NCBI GenBank assembly: GCA_024710355.1
Contig: JANJUX010000016.1
Span: 62,001-126,000 of the forward strand
Direction of reading: 5' to 3'
DNA: 64,000 bases
Source: Candidatus Rifleibacteriota bacterium
GTDB lineage: Bacteria; Muiribacteriota; Ozemobacteria; Ozemobacterales; Ozemobacteraceae
Shown here: one piece after another, positions 26,038 to 34,967 of the stretch
Layout: each line of letters begins with the position of its first letter
Position numbering within the stretch: the stretch's first letter is position 1
Program-made: the position numbers and the translations under genes
The notes under the pieces: model-generated
What the model was told of the DNA's origin: nothing
The model's database searches: none
What the model saw: only the letters and a program-made list of their open reading frames with translations

Positions 26038-27130
26038 TCTGCCATTCCCCGGCCTTCTGAACCGCTGCAGCGATATCGTTGATAATCGCGATGTCGGTAA
26101 AATAACCCCGGGCCTCCGGGAAAAGGCAAAAAACCGAACCACCGGCCATGATCGAAACGCCGCAGAGCACCGGATCGGCTTTGAAAATATCGATGATTTT
26201 TCTGAGATAGTGCAGGTGATAGGGCATCGTCAGCGAAAAACCGGCAAAATTGGGCCTGATTTTTCTTGCCGTCTCGACAATTGTCATGATCGGAAGGTTG
26301 GCGCCAAGACACGTGACTTCCCAGCCGCTTAAAGCAAGGCTGTGAGAAATCATACGGGCGCCGAGATCGTGCAGTTCCCCGGCTACCGCGGCAATCATTG
26401 CCTTGCCGACCACCCTTCCGGTGCCAGGATTTCGCAAATGCAGCGTCGAAACAACGGTCTGCGCAACCGAAGTTGCAATATGCTCTTCAGCCACAGACAG
26501 CTTGCCCTGTTGCCAGTGAGAGCCTACCTGGTACATTGCGGGTTTCAGCGTATACTGATAGAAGCGGTCAGGCCGAAAATCGCGTGCCAGTTCATTTTCC
26601 CCGATTTTAAGAGCTTCATTGATATCTTTGCGAACAATGGCCTGGTAAAATTTATGAGCATTCTCGTTTGATTCAGCGAGCGGCTCGTCACCTGTGATAT
26701 TTTCTGCGACACAGACAAAGCGGTCATGACGCTCGATCATCCAGTCGTAAACCGGGAAAACGGCCGCCGCATCTAGCTCGCTCAGTTCGATTTTCATGGC
26801 AGCCTTCCAGGCGTTCAACGCAACCGGAAAATAATCGAAAGAAAAACCGTAATTTCTGTATGTGAGATAAACCCACGGAATCACCGATGCCAGGAGTCTG
26901 AAAGCACTTAAATACAACACTGTGGTCAAAAACATTGCATGATTGCGATGATTGTCATGCATCATTTCGACCGCGTCCATCTTTCCGATCAGCCTTTCCA
27001 GGTCGTTTCTCGCAGCCAGCGCCTGGTTTACCCTCTCGACCAGCAGCCCCTTTCTCGCGTCAAAAGCTTTTGCCGCCTCTGTGGGAATTGCCGGCAGCAG
27101 CTCGGATTCGCTGATCAATTCACGTATCAT
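26030..27130 (-). CDS. Cobalamin-binding sensor protein with CarH-like light-sensor motifs
   Basis: A 366-residue soluble protein. The C-terminal 120 residues form a Rossmann-like B12-binding domain: E252-L-H254-D-L-G257 supplies the ExHxxG motif with the lower-ligand His, followed by GWEVTCLGANLP and SIMAGGS. Just before it, the four-helix cap contains W206-x9-E216-H217, the Wx9EH motif described for CarH/LitR adenosylcobalamin photoreceptors. There is no MerR-type DNA-binding domain; residues 1-130 are an unassigned helical region. It is translationally coupled to a PAS-PP2C phosphatase, so light or cobalamin could be signalled by protein-protein contact. GGAGG 7-8 nt before ATG 27130 fixes the start. 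Confidence 0.8.
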   Translation of the reverse strand: MIRELISESELLPAIPTEAAKAFDARKGLLVERVNQALAARNDLERLIGKMDAVEMMHDNHRNHAMFLTTVLYLSAFRLLASVIPWVYLTYRNYGFSFDYFPVALNAWKAAMKIELSELDAAAVFPVYDWMIERHDRFVCVAENITGDEPLAESNENAHKFYQAIVRKDINEALKIGENELARDFRPDRFYQYTLKPAMYQVGSHWQQGKLSVAEEHIATSVAQTVVSTLHLRNPGTGRVVGKAMIAAVAGELHDLGARMISHSLALSGWEVTCLGANLPIMTIVETARKIRPNFAGFSLTMPYHLHYLRKIIDIFKADPVLCGVSIMAGGSVFCLFPEARGYFTDIAIINDIAAAVQKAGEWQNA

Positions 27131-27196
27131 AAATACCTCCGTCAGACATCTCATCGTTGAGTATAACAAACTTTTGCAAAATATACTGTTTGCTGT

Positions 27197-27226
27197 TTGC
27201 ACAATTTTTCGACAGTCTGTTAGAAT
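27197..27226 (+). promoter_or_regulatory. Promoter of the 1188-aa hybrid kinase gene
   Basis: TTGCAC (27197-27202), an 18-bp spacer and TAGAAT (27221-27226), about 48 bp before the ATG at 27274. A TATACT-type -10 on the opposite strand near 27157-27162 may serve the divergent B12 sensor gene. Confidence 0.5.
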
Positions 27227-27273
27227 TAACCTTGCAGGAAAAAAAATCGTAGAATGTGTTTTAAGGTTGGTTA

Positions 27274-30200
27274 ATGACTGACTCAAACCGGATTGAGATC
27301 TTTTGTGGCGCAGATTTTGGGTTTCTGCTTCTGTCATCCGTTAAACCCGGGGCAACAGACCCGGCAGACTTTACCGTCATCGAGGCAAACCAGCGCCTCG
27401 CAGCCATCGCCGGCGTCGCTATCCCCTCATCTGCCCCCGAATACGCGCCCCGAATCTCCGACTGGCTGAACTCCGAGCCGCTATTGGCTAAAAAGCTCGC
27501 CGAAAGCTTAAACTCGCACGCTTCGGGCGAATTCGTTTTTTTTGCAAAATCTGTCTCTCAGTGGTTCAGAGTATTTATCAACCACCTGAGCGACCGAAAC
27601 GTCTGTATGTTTTTTCACGCCACCAGTGACCGGCAGCTGCAGACCGAGCTGCTGGCCAAAACCGCCGAACTTGAAACTATCTATAGCAGCTCACCTCTGA
27701 TGATGTGCATCATTGACGAAGACCAGCGGCCGGTCTACGCCAATCAGCAGCTGCTCAGCTATATTGGCCGCACATTCGAAGAAATCCGTGATACCCGCGC
27801 CTGCGGCGCTTTTGGCTGTATAAACGCCAAAGATGCCCCGGAGGGTTGCGGTTTTGGCTCGAACTGCCACAACTGCCTGATGAACAAAGCTATCCAGAAA
27901 ATAAAAAAAACCGGAATCAATCAGAGCAATATTCCGTTCTTCACGACTCTTGAATTAAACGGCAGCCCGGTTAAAGCCTCGCTTCTGGCAAACCTGGCAA
28001 AAATTGCGCTGCCAGGCAGAAATCTTTATTCAGTGATTTTTCAGGATGTTTCTGACCGGCAACGAATGTTTCAGGCCCTGAAGCAGAGCAACGAACTGCT
28101 TGAAGAAGCCCAGAAGCTGGGCAAAACCGGCCACTGGGAATACGATTTTGCCACCGGGTCACTTTTCTGGTCACATTACCTCTATGAAATCTTTGCAATC
28201 GCCCCGGAAACTTCAGGCCCGGACATCAAAACCATGCTCTCTCTCGTTCATCCCGATGATATTGACAACTATCGGGCACTTCTCGACAACTGCCTGAAAA
28301 GCAGAACCGGGTTTGTCAGTGAGCACCGTCTGCTTACCGGCGCCGGCGTAACCAGATTCGTTTTTGAGCACGTGCGCATCACATCCGATGAGTCCGGCAA
28401 TCTGGCTATGGCAATTGGCTCGATTCTCGACCTCACCGATCGCAAGAACCTCGAATCCGAAAAGCAGCTGGTCGAACTGGCGCTGAAAGATCGTGAACAG
28501 ATGCTGAATGCCATTTTTGAAACCGCAAATGTCGGCGTGGTCATGCTCGCGCCGGACGGCAGATATCTGCTGTTCAACCCGTGGTGGCAGCAGCAGCTCG
28601 GCTATAGCTCTGAAGAACTGCAGAATATGATTTTTACCGACTCTGCCGCCGAAAATGACAGACATGCAATTTCAGAGAGCCTGCAACTGGCACTTCTTGG
28701 CAAAACCGGTTCATTCAGTCTCGAAAAGTGTTTTTTGAAAAAGAACGGCAGCAGCTTCTGGGGCAACCTCTCGGTCGCTCCGATGAAAAGCGATACCCGG
28801 GTAATCGGGGCTCTTATCGCAGTCATAGTAGATATCACAGAGCAGAAAAATGCCGAAGAAGCTCTGACGAAAAGCAAAGAGCAGTTCGAGCTGGCGATAG
28901 CCGGCAGCAATGACGGCATCTGGGACTGGAAAATCAAAACGAACGAGCTTTTCCTTTCCCAGCGCTGGAAAGAGATTCTCGGCTACACTGACGCTGAACT
29001 ACCCAACTCGTTCGAAACTTTCAAAATACTCGTTCACCCCGAAGACTGGCCGCGGGCTTCCCGCTGCATCGAAAAATACATTCGCAACGAAATCGACGCC
29101 TATGATCAGCACTTCAGAATGCTGCACAAAAATGGTACCATCCGCTGGATAAGAGCCAGAGGCGAGGCAGTCCGCGACGAAAACGGCCGACCACTGCGCA
29201 TGGCCGGCTCACATTCCGACATAACTGAAATAAAGGCGGTCGAACGGGTTCTTGCACGTGCCAAAGAGATAGCCGAGTCGGCGAACCAGGCCAAGTCAAA
29301 TTTTCTCGCCAACATGAGCCACGAAATGCGAACCCCGCTGAACGGCCTGGTTGGCTTCACAGAGCTGTTGAAGCAGACAGAACTCAGCGAAGATCAGCAG
29401 AGTCTCGTAAACAGCACCAGCCTCTGCGCTCAGACACTGCTGGCGCTCATCAATAATATCCTTGATATTTCAAAGATTGAAGCCGGACATTTCGACCTGT
29501 TACTGACCCGAACCAGCATCTTTGAGCTGGTCGATCAGGTTAAAGAAATCGTTAAACCGATGGTTGCCCAGAAAGGCCTCGAACTGCGTGAAATACGTGC
29601 CTACGAAATGCCAGCATTTGCCATGGTCGATCCCGACCGGCTAAAACAGATACTTCTGAACCTGCTTGGTAATGCCATAAAATTCACCGAGAAGGGGTTC
29701 GTTGAACTTGCTCTCAGTTATGAACCCTCCGGGCCCACAAAAGGTGCCTACCATTTCTCAATCAGAGACTCCGGAATCGGCATCCCCGACAGTAATAAAG
29801 AAAAACTCTTTCAGCTCTTTTCTCAGGGCGACGAAACCATCAACCGCAGATTCGGCGGAACAGGGCTTGGCCTGGCAATCTCAAAACTGCTGGTCGAAAA
29901 AATGGGCGGCAGAATCAGCTTCTCCAGCCAGAAAGGCCTTGGCTCAACTTTTTTCTTTTCGCTCACGGCAGAAACTCTCAGCGAAATCCCCGCCCCGCCC
30001 CGGCAGCAAAATACTGTCGAAAAGCCAGCTCAAGCGACTCACTGCAATCCTGGCCAAAAACCGGTGCAGATACTGCTGGCCGACGACATACCCAACAATC
30101 GCCTGCTGGCAAGATTGATGATTTCAAGACTGAGAGCGAACGTAAAATTTCTTGAGGCCGAAAACGGCCAGATTGCGGTCGAGCTGTTCAAAAATAACCC

Positions 30201-30840
30201 TGATATCGACATGATTCTGATGGATGTCAGCATGCCAGTTCTGGATGGTCGCAATGCCGCAGTTGAAATCAGAAACTTTCAGGCCGACTCCGGCAGAAGA
30301 GTGCCGATAATCGCCTTCACCGCCAATGCCACCCGTGAAGAAATTGAAAAAGATCTGCTGGCAGGCATGGACGACTGCCTGATAAAGCCAGTTACCATGC
30401 AGAATCTCGCAAACTTCCTCGACAAGCATCTTGAAGGTTTACCTGATAAAAAGCCAGAAAAGGCCAAACCCGAACCAGAAAAAGAAAGCTTCAACCGCCA
30501 TGAATTCCAGGAGCGGGTCGGTTCAGACCCCGAAGTCTGGGCTGCGCTTCTCGGCGGCTTTTTGAGTGATGCTGAGGCGATACTGCAAAGCCTTGCCCCC
30601 CTCGTCACCGCACAAAACCACAAGGAATGCAGAAATCTCGCCCATGCACTCAAAGGTGCGGCCACCAACATCTCTATCAAAATAATGGCTGAGCTGGCCA
30701 GAGAGATGGAATTTGCCGCAAGAAACGAAACCCCGCAGCTTGGCGAAGTTTTCGAAAAACTCAACCGCGAATGGCACGAAGTCAAAGCTATCCTGCAGCA
30801 TGAACTTGCAAAGCTGCCGCCAGTGACTCCCGAAAATTAG
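27274..30840 (+). CDS. Cytosolic multi-PAS hybrid histidine kinase (PAS-HK-REC-HPt)
   Basis: A 1188-residue protein with no membrane segment. Four PAS-type domains occupy about 130-660; the first carries a cysteine cluster ([21 protein letters not shown], about 185-206). HisKA has phosphoacceptor His683 ([10 protein letters not shown]). HATPase motifs are [16 protein letters not shown] and [11 protein letters not shown] receiver has Asp984 (LMDVSMP), and a C-terminal HPt has His1124 (AHALKGAA). So it is a self-contained four-step His-Asp-His phosphorelay sensor. It is divergent from the B12-sensor/phosphatase operon and convergent with the 30853 gene. The diffusible or redox signal is unknown. 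Confidence 0.9.
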   Translation: MTDSNRIEIFCGADFGFLLLSSVKPGATDPADFTVIEANQRLAAIAGVAIPSSAPEYAPRISDWLNSEPLLAKKLAESLNSHASGEFVFFAKSVSQWFRVFINHLSDRNVCMFFHATSDRQLQTELLAKTAELETIYSSSPLMMCIIDEDQRPVYANQQLLSYIGRTFEEIRDTRACGAFGCINAKDAPEGCGFGSNCHNCLMNKAIQKIKKTGINQSNIPFFTTLELNGSPVKASLLANLAKIALPGRNLYSVIFQDVSDRQRMFQALKQSNELLEEAQKLGKTGHWEYDFATGSLFWSHYLYEIFAIAPETSGPDIKTMLSLVHPDDIDNYRALLDNCLKSRTGFVSEHRLLTGAGVTRFVFEHVRITSDESGNLAMAIGSILDLTDRKNLESEKQLVELALKDREQMLNAIFETANVGVVMLAPDGRYLLFNPWWQQQLGYSSEELQNMIFTDSAAENDRHAISESLQLALLGKTGSFSLEKCFLKKNGSSFWGNLSVAPMKSDTRVIGALIAVIVDITEQKNAEEALTKSKEQFELAIAGSNDGIWDWKIKTNELFLSQRWKEILGYTDAELPNSFETFKILVHPEDWPRASRCIEKYIRNEIDAYDQHFRMLHKNGTIRWIRARGEAVRDENGRPLRMAGSHSDITEIKAVERVLARAKEIAESANQAKSNFLANMSHEMRTPLNGLVGFTELLKQTELSEDQQSLVNSTSLCAQTLLALINNILDISKIEAGHFDLLLTRTSIFELVDQVKEIVKPMVAQKGLELREIRAYEMPAFAMVDPDRLKQILLNLLGNAIKFTEKGFVELALSYEPSGPTKGAYHFSIRDSGIGIPDSNKEKLFQLFSQGDETINRRFGGTGLGLAISKLLVEKMGGRISFSSQKGLGSTFFFSLTAETLSEIPAPPRQQNTVEKPAQATHCNPGQKPVQILLADDIPNNRLLARLMISRLRANVKFLEAENGQIAVELFKNNPDIDMILMDVSMPVLDGRNAAVEIRNFQADSGRRVPIIAFTANATREEIEKDLLAGMDDCLIKPVTMQNLANFLDKHLEGLPDKKPEKAKPEPEKESFNRHEFQERVGSDPEVWAALLGGFLSDAEAILQSLAPLVTAQNHKECRNLAHALKGAATNISIKIMAELAREMEFAARNETPQLGEVFEKLNREWHEVKAILQHELAKLPPVTPEN

Positions 30841-30852
30841 ACTGCAATCTCT

Positions 30853-32448
30853 TCAGAGCTCCGGAAAGAGAAGCTTCTGGGTTTCCAGATCGAACCTGGA
30901 ATCCATGACCCGCATCTCGGTCGCCTTGAATTCAAGCAGTGCCCGGTTACATTCCTCATTCCACATCGCCGGAACCTCGGCTGTTTTGAGATAGCCAAGC
31001 TGCTTCAGTCTGCCCATGACAAACTGCGCGTGCTGCATGTTTTTTAGATCCAGCACGGTATTCGGCGCAAACTTCTCTCTGTTTGCAGGTTTCCGCCAGG
31101 ATTCGAGAATGTCTCTTGCATCAAGGCTCAAATTCACCTCGTGTATTTTGAGATCCCAGAAAACAGCCTCACGGTCTGCAGCCTCGCACTCATAGAACTC
31201 ACACCGGTCTTTCCAGTCCTGGCGCAATTTTTCCAGGCGGCCCTTTTCATAGCCGCTGAGATTCATGCCGGCGAGATGATCGAGTCTGATCTTCTGAAAA
31301 ATCACATGCCTGACCTCAGGCAACATCAGCTTGCGACCGTGCGGACGAAATGGCGGCCGATATTCGGCCAGGCCGGAGCGGCTTTTGATCTGCATCGGTT
31401 CAATTTCGACCTTATAAGAAGATTCCTGCTCTTCGACCTTGACCGATGTCTTGGGGGCAAGAAAATTAACCCTGCCTCCCGGACGCTTTTCGGCTTTTTC
31501 TCCCGCAAGCTCCCAGGCCACGAAAAACAAAATTATGCTGAGAAGAAACATCGAAAGGCCGAAAAGAAAGATCGAACGGATACGCATTCTGATCTTCGCA
31601 GTCGCAACTTCCTGCAGCTGATTGAGATAAAGTTTCTCGTAGGGGCTGTCAACAACGCCCAGAGCCTTCGAAACCCATACCAGAATTTTTGAATAATCCT
31701 TGTGCAAAAGGGCTTCATCAATATTTCGCCAACAGTGGTTCCTTAAAAAGAAAACCTGATTTTTCTGCATCTGGTCGTAGAGCCAGCCGTCAGGACGTGA
31801 CGCCTTTACCGTTTCAAGCGACTTCAGAAACCTGACCGACTGTTCGAAGTCGGAAAAAACATCGTTCAGTTTGATTGCCATTTGATTCATCAGGCCCCAG
31901 ACGATGTCTCTCGCTTCTGAATCCTGAAATTGTCTGGCAACCTCGGCAAAACATCTGAAAAAATCACCAGCCCGCCCGCGGCCAGTCTTATGAAAAACAC
32001 CCGACATGATCTCGGCAGAAAACAGGGGCAGATTAAGGCTGGTTGCCCGAAAATGCTCTTCAAACGCAGCAAGCCCTGACAATAGCTCAGCCTCAGCCTT
32101 TTCTTTTTTAAGAATGCGACGGGCCTCATCGAAAAGCGAAAAGTCGATGGCGGCGACAAAGTGTGTCTTTGGCGGCGGCGGAAAATAATACTCCGGAAAA
32201 ATCGAAACAATGCTGACAAGTACATCTTCGGCCTGGTGCTGAAAACCGTTGCTCTCGAGAAAAGTGACCAGGTTCAGAAGTCCGCTGAATATGCGCCTGG
32301 AATATTCTTCTAGTTCAGGGGTTGCAATGCCGTCCCAGTCTGAAAGCTGTTTCGACAGAGCCGATGTGATACCAGCCGTTTCAGGGTACTGGTAAACCTC
32401 TCTTATCGCCTTCAGAACCTCACCCAGTTTTTCTGGCGGATTTTTCAT
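30853..32448 (-). CDS. Single-span membrane protein with C-terminal peptidoglycan-binding-like domain
   Basis: A 531-residue protein of unknown function. The first 285 residues are helical and charged, with no signal peptide, and so presumably cytosolic. One hydrophobic segment follows (about 297-318, FLFGLSMFLLSIILFFVAW). The C-terminal part would be outside; its last 60 residues (VMGRLKQLGYLKTAEVPAMW, then FDLETQKLLFPEL) resemble a PG_binding_1-type helical domain. It might connect a cytosolic process to the wall. The start at 32448 is supported by GGGGTGAT; ATG 32460 lacks a site. It ends 12 bp from the convergent hybrid kinase. Confidence 0.6.
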   Translation of the reverse strand: MKNPPEKLGEVLKAIREVYQYPETAGITSALSKQLSDWDGIATPELEEYSRRIFSGLLNLVTFLESNGFQHQAEDVLVSIVSIFPEYYFPPPPKTHFVAAIDFSLFDEARRILKKEKAEAELLSGLAAFEEHFRATSLNLPLFSAEIMSGVFHKTGRGRAGDFFRCFAEVARQFQDSEARDIVWGLMNQMAIKLNDVFSDFEQSVRFLKSLETVKASRPDGWLYDQMQKNQVFFLRNHCWRNIDEALLHKDYSKILVWVSKALGVVDSPYEKLYLNQLQEVATAKIRMRIRSIFLFGLSMFLLSIILFFVAWELAGEKAEKRPGGRVNFLAPKTSVKVEEQESSYKVEIEPMQIKSRSGLAEYRPPFRPHGRKLMLPEVRHVIFQKIRLDHLAGMNLSGYEKGRLEKLRQDWKDRCEFYECEAADREAVFWDLKIHEVNLSLDARDILESWRKPANREKFAPNTVLDLKNMQHAQFVMGRLKQLGYLKTAEVPAMWNEECNRALLEFKATEMRVMDSRFDLETQKLLFPEL

Positions 32449-32651
32449 ATCACCCCGCATAATAATTGTACTTTCAGCTAAACTACAATTATCAACAGCT
32501 TCAAGGCAAGCAAAAACAACCTTAAATTTGCCTTTTTACCGAAAAAAGGTGGCAGATTTTTTTGGCTTCCTAAATCGTCAGAAATTTATTATAATCCAAT
32601 GTATTACAAGATAAAGTTTTATGTAAGTTCGATTGGGTTTGTTTGATATTT

Positions 32652-33959
32652 ATGGAAAATGACTCCATAAACGGAAAAGAAAGCCAGCAGGCAAAGGCAG
32701 GCAGGCAGAGCGAAGATTCACCGGTTGAAAAACAGAAAGCCGGTGATGGCCGCTTTTTCGCCCCCGATAACCCCGAAGCCGCCACCAGCTCAACCCGCCA
32801 GCTGATTTCGCTTATCCAGAAAAATGTTGGTCAGGCGGCTCAAAATGAGTTGCTGGCCATCTTCAAAAGCCTCTCTCACCTCAAAGAGGAGCTTCGCGCC
32901 CCGCATCAAATCGACGTTCTTCAACAGATACAGTATTCTGCCTCGGCGATCATGAATCTGATTCACAATGCCATGGTGTTCTCCCTGCAAAAACCATGCG
33001 GCATAACCCTCGCGCCAGAGTTGTGGTCGATGCGGACAGAGCTTGGCAGACTTTTCAGTCAGTATTCCTTCAGGGCGCGCCAGAAGGGGCTGTCACTCAG
33101 ACTCAATATTTCCTCTGAACTCCCCGATTCATACCTCACCGACCCGGCCAGAATCGGCCAGATCGTGGCAAACTTTCTCGACAACGCCGTTAAATTCTCC
33201 GACGCCGGCCAGGTTTCGCTGAACATTGAACAGCTCTCCAAAGACTCTGAAGAAACCAGAATCAGGCTGAGTGTTATCGACTCCGGCAAAGGCCTGAGCG
33301 AAGAACAGATCGATTCCATTTTGCACGACTGCCCGCCGCAAGGCCCTGAAATCGACGAAATCTGCTGTTGCGCCGGGCTTGGGCTTATGATTAACCGCAT
33401 CATCGTTAAAAAAATGGGCGGAACTCTCGGTGTGAAAAGCTCCCCCGGCATTGGCTCAGAATTCTGGGTTACTCTGCCACTGAAAAACTTCCAGCCGGCG
33501 GCGACAAAAACCGTTGAAAAAACTGCTGATTTTAACGCAGCAGATACCGTATCTGCCTCCGAAAAAATGCACAGCCCAAGAATTCTCGTTGTTGACGACG
33601 TCGAAATCAACCGCAAGGTCGTTGGCGTTCTGCTGAAGGGGCTCGGTATCACTTCAGAGTATGCCTCAAACGGCAGAATCGCTCTCGAAATGGCCCAGAA
33701 TAAAGATTACGACCTGATCCTCATGGACTGCATCATGCCGGAAATGGACGGCTTTGCGTCAGCCGAAGCAATCAGAGCCCTCGAAACAGGCCGGAGACAC
33801 CGAGCCATGATCGTCGCGCTGACCTCGCATGACCTTGAAGGCACCAGAAACCGATGCCTGCGGGCCGGCATGGACGACTGTCTGTACAAGCCCATCCAGA
33901 CAGAAGACCTGAGAAAGATATTAAAAGCGCTCCCCGCCAAAGTCGGGCCGGTCGAATAA
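32652..33959 (+). CDS. HATPase-REC hybrid protein without a phosphoacceptor His
   Basis: A 435-residue soluble protein. Residues 1-75 are hydrophilic and disordered. The dimerisation helix region reads LKEELRAPHQ where kinases have HELRTP, so the phosphorylated His is replaced by Glu. The ATPase domain keeps NFLDNAVKF, DSGKGLSEEQ and AGLGLMINRI. A receiver with Asp359 (LMDCIMP) and a KP motif ends it. It is probably a kinase-like modulator, a phosphatase or an ATP-dependent scaffold for its receiver, rather than an autokinase. ATG 32652 is chosen over an upstream TTG; the ribosome-binding site is weak. The 203-bp gap upstream to the divergent gene at 32448 is AT-rich. Confidence 0.75.
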   Translation: MENDSINGKESQQAKAGRQSEDSPVEKQKAGDGRFFAPDNPEAATSSTRQLISLIQKNVGQAAQNELLAIFKSLSHLKEELRAPHQIDVLQQIQYSASAIMNLIHNAMVFSLQKPCGITLAPELWSMRTELGRLFSQYSFRARQKGLSLRLNISSELPDSYLTDPARIGQIVANFLDNAVKFSDAGQVSLNIEQLSKDSEETRIRLSVIDSGKGLSEEQIDSILHDCPPQGPEIDEICCCAGLGLMINRIIVKKMGGTLGVKSSPGIGSEFWVTLPLKNFQPAATKTVEKTADFNAADTVSASEKMHSPRILVVDDVEINRKVVGVLLKGLGITSEYASNGRIALEMAQNKDYDLILMDCIMPEMDGFASAEAIRALETGRRHRAMIVALTSHDLEGTRNRCLRAGMDDCLYKPIQTEDLRKILKALPAKVGPVE

Positions 33960-33980
33960 ACACCCGGCAGATGACATTTT

Positions 33981-34012
33981 TCTGAACAGTTCAGAGTTAT
34001 TTGTGGTAGAAT
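33981..34012 (+). promoter_or_regulatory. Palindrome upstream of a TAGAAT -10 box
   Basis: TCTGAACAGTTCAGA (33981-33995) is a perfect 15-bp palindrome (7-bp arms, central A). It overlaps the expected -35 region of a -10 box TAGAAT (34007-34012), about 98 bp before the solute-binding gene at 34110. It may be an operator for that gene and the kinases behind it. Confidence 0.4.
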
Positions 34013-34109
34013 GATTCTGCAACAAAGCCAAAAGATAAAAACGTTGCACGGCGATGCAGATGAACAGAACTGGTCAGAGATCTCTCAACCGTAACACGCG
34101 GGGAACAAG

Positions 34110-34940
34110 ATGAAAAAACACGGCCTTCTCGTCTTCTGGATTCTGACTTTTGTCGGTATCGTGTTGTTGTCATTCATCTCAGGCAGAATGTTCAACCACC
34201 AGTGCAATAGCGAAATCATCCGCAAAACTGGCGTCATCAGGTTCGGAATCTCACTTCGCCCGCCATTTTCTTACCTCGCATCCGATTCAACACCGACCGG
34301 GGTTTCAGTCGAGACAGCCCGCATGGTTGCAGAGCGGCTCGGCATAAAAAAGCATGAATTTCAGACACGCAGCTTCGACAGTCTGCTCGACTGGTTGAAC
34401 CTCAATGACTTCGATGTAATGGTCGAAGTCATGTTTGCCACCCCAGAAAGGGCCGATAAGGCTGATTTTTCTATACCTTACCTCAAGCTGGTAACATCGC
34501 TGCTCGTCAAAAAAGGTAATCCGCTCAACCTGCGTTCCTATGCCGATGTTGTCAGATCAAACGCCAGGGTGATGGTTTTCAAAGGCTCGTTTCAGGAAAA
34601 ATGGGCAACAGAAAAGATTCCGGCAAACCGCCTGCTTAAATGCCTGAATTTCGAACATTCAGTTCTGGCCTTTGAAAGAGGCGAAGTCGATGTTTATCTG
34701 ACCGCCGGCCCGGCCGGCCAGGAAACCATAAAAAAAACCAGCACCCCCCTCGATCAGGTGGTGCCGACAGACAGAATCTACCCGGCCCTGCCGCAACCAA
34801 CTCCGATCTGCTTTGCCGTTGCCAAAGGGCAGCAGCAGCTGCTTGAACAATGGAACCGGGCGCTGCATCAGGTCATAAAAAGTCCTGAATACAGCGCCAT
34901 GCTGATTAAGTATGGCTTCTCGCCCCAGGACTTGCCATGA
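34110..34940 (+). CDS. Family-3 solute-binding protein, membrane-tethered
   Basis: A 276-residue protein with an uncleaved-looking N-terminal hydrophobic anchor (about 7-26) and an SBP_bac_3-type domain: GVIRFGISLRPPFSYLASD, FDVMVEVMFATPERADKADFS, then ERGEVDVYLT. The family binds polar amino acids, either for ABC import or as sensor input. No ABC permease or ATPase is nearby; a membrane sensor kinase follows after 27 bp. It therefore probably serves as the ligand-binding partner of that kinase. GGGGAA precedes the ATG. Confidence 0.82.
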   Translation: MKKHGLLVFWILTFVGIVLLSFISGRMFNHQCNSEIIRKTGVIRFGISLRPPFSYLASDSTPTGVSVETARMVAERLGIKKHEFQTRSFDSLLDWLNLNDFDVMVEVMFATPERADKADFSIPYLKLVTSLLVKKGNPLNLRSYADVVRSNARVMVFKGSFQEKWATEKIPANRLLKCLNFEHSVLAFERGEVDVYLTAGPAGQETIKKTSTPLDQVVPTDRIYPALPQPTPICFAVAKGQQQLLEQWNRALHQVIKSPEYSAMLIKYGFSPQDLP

Positions 34941-34967
34941 AGCTGCACTTGAGGGGGTATTCCTACC

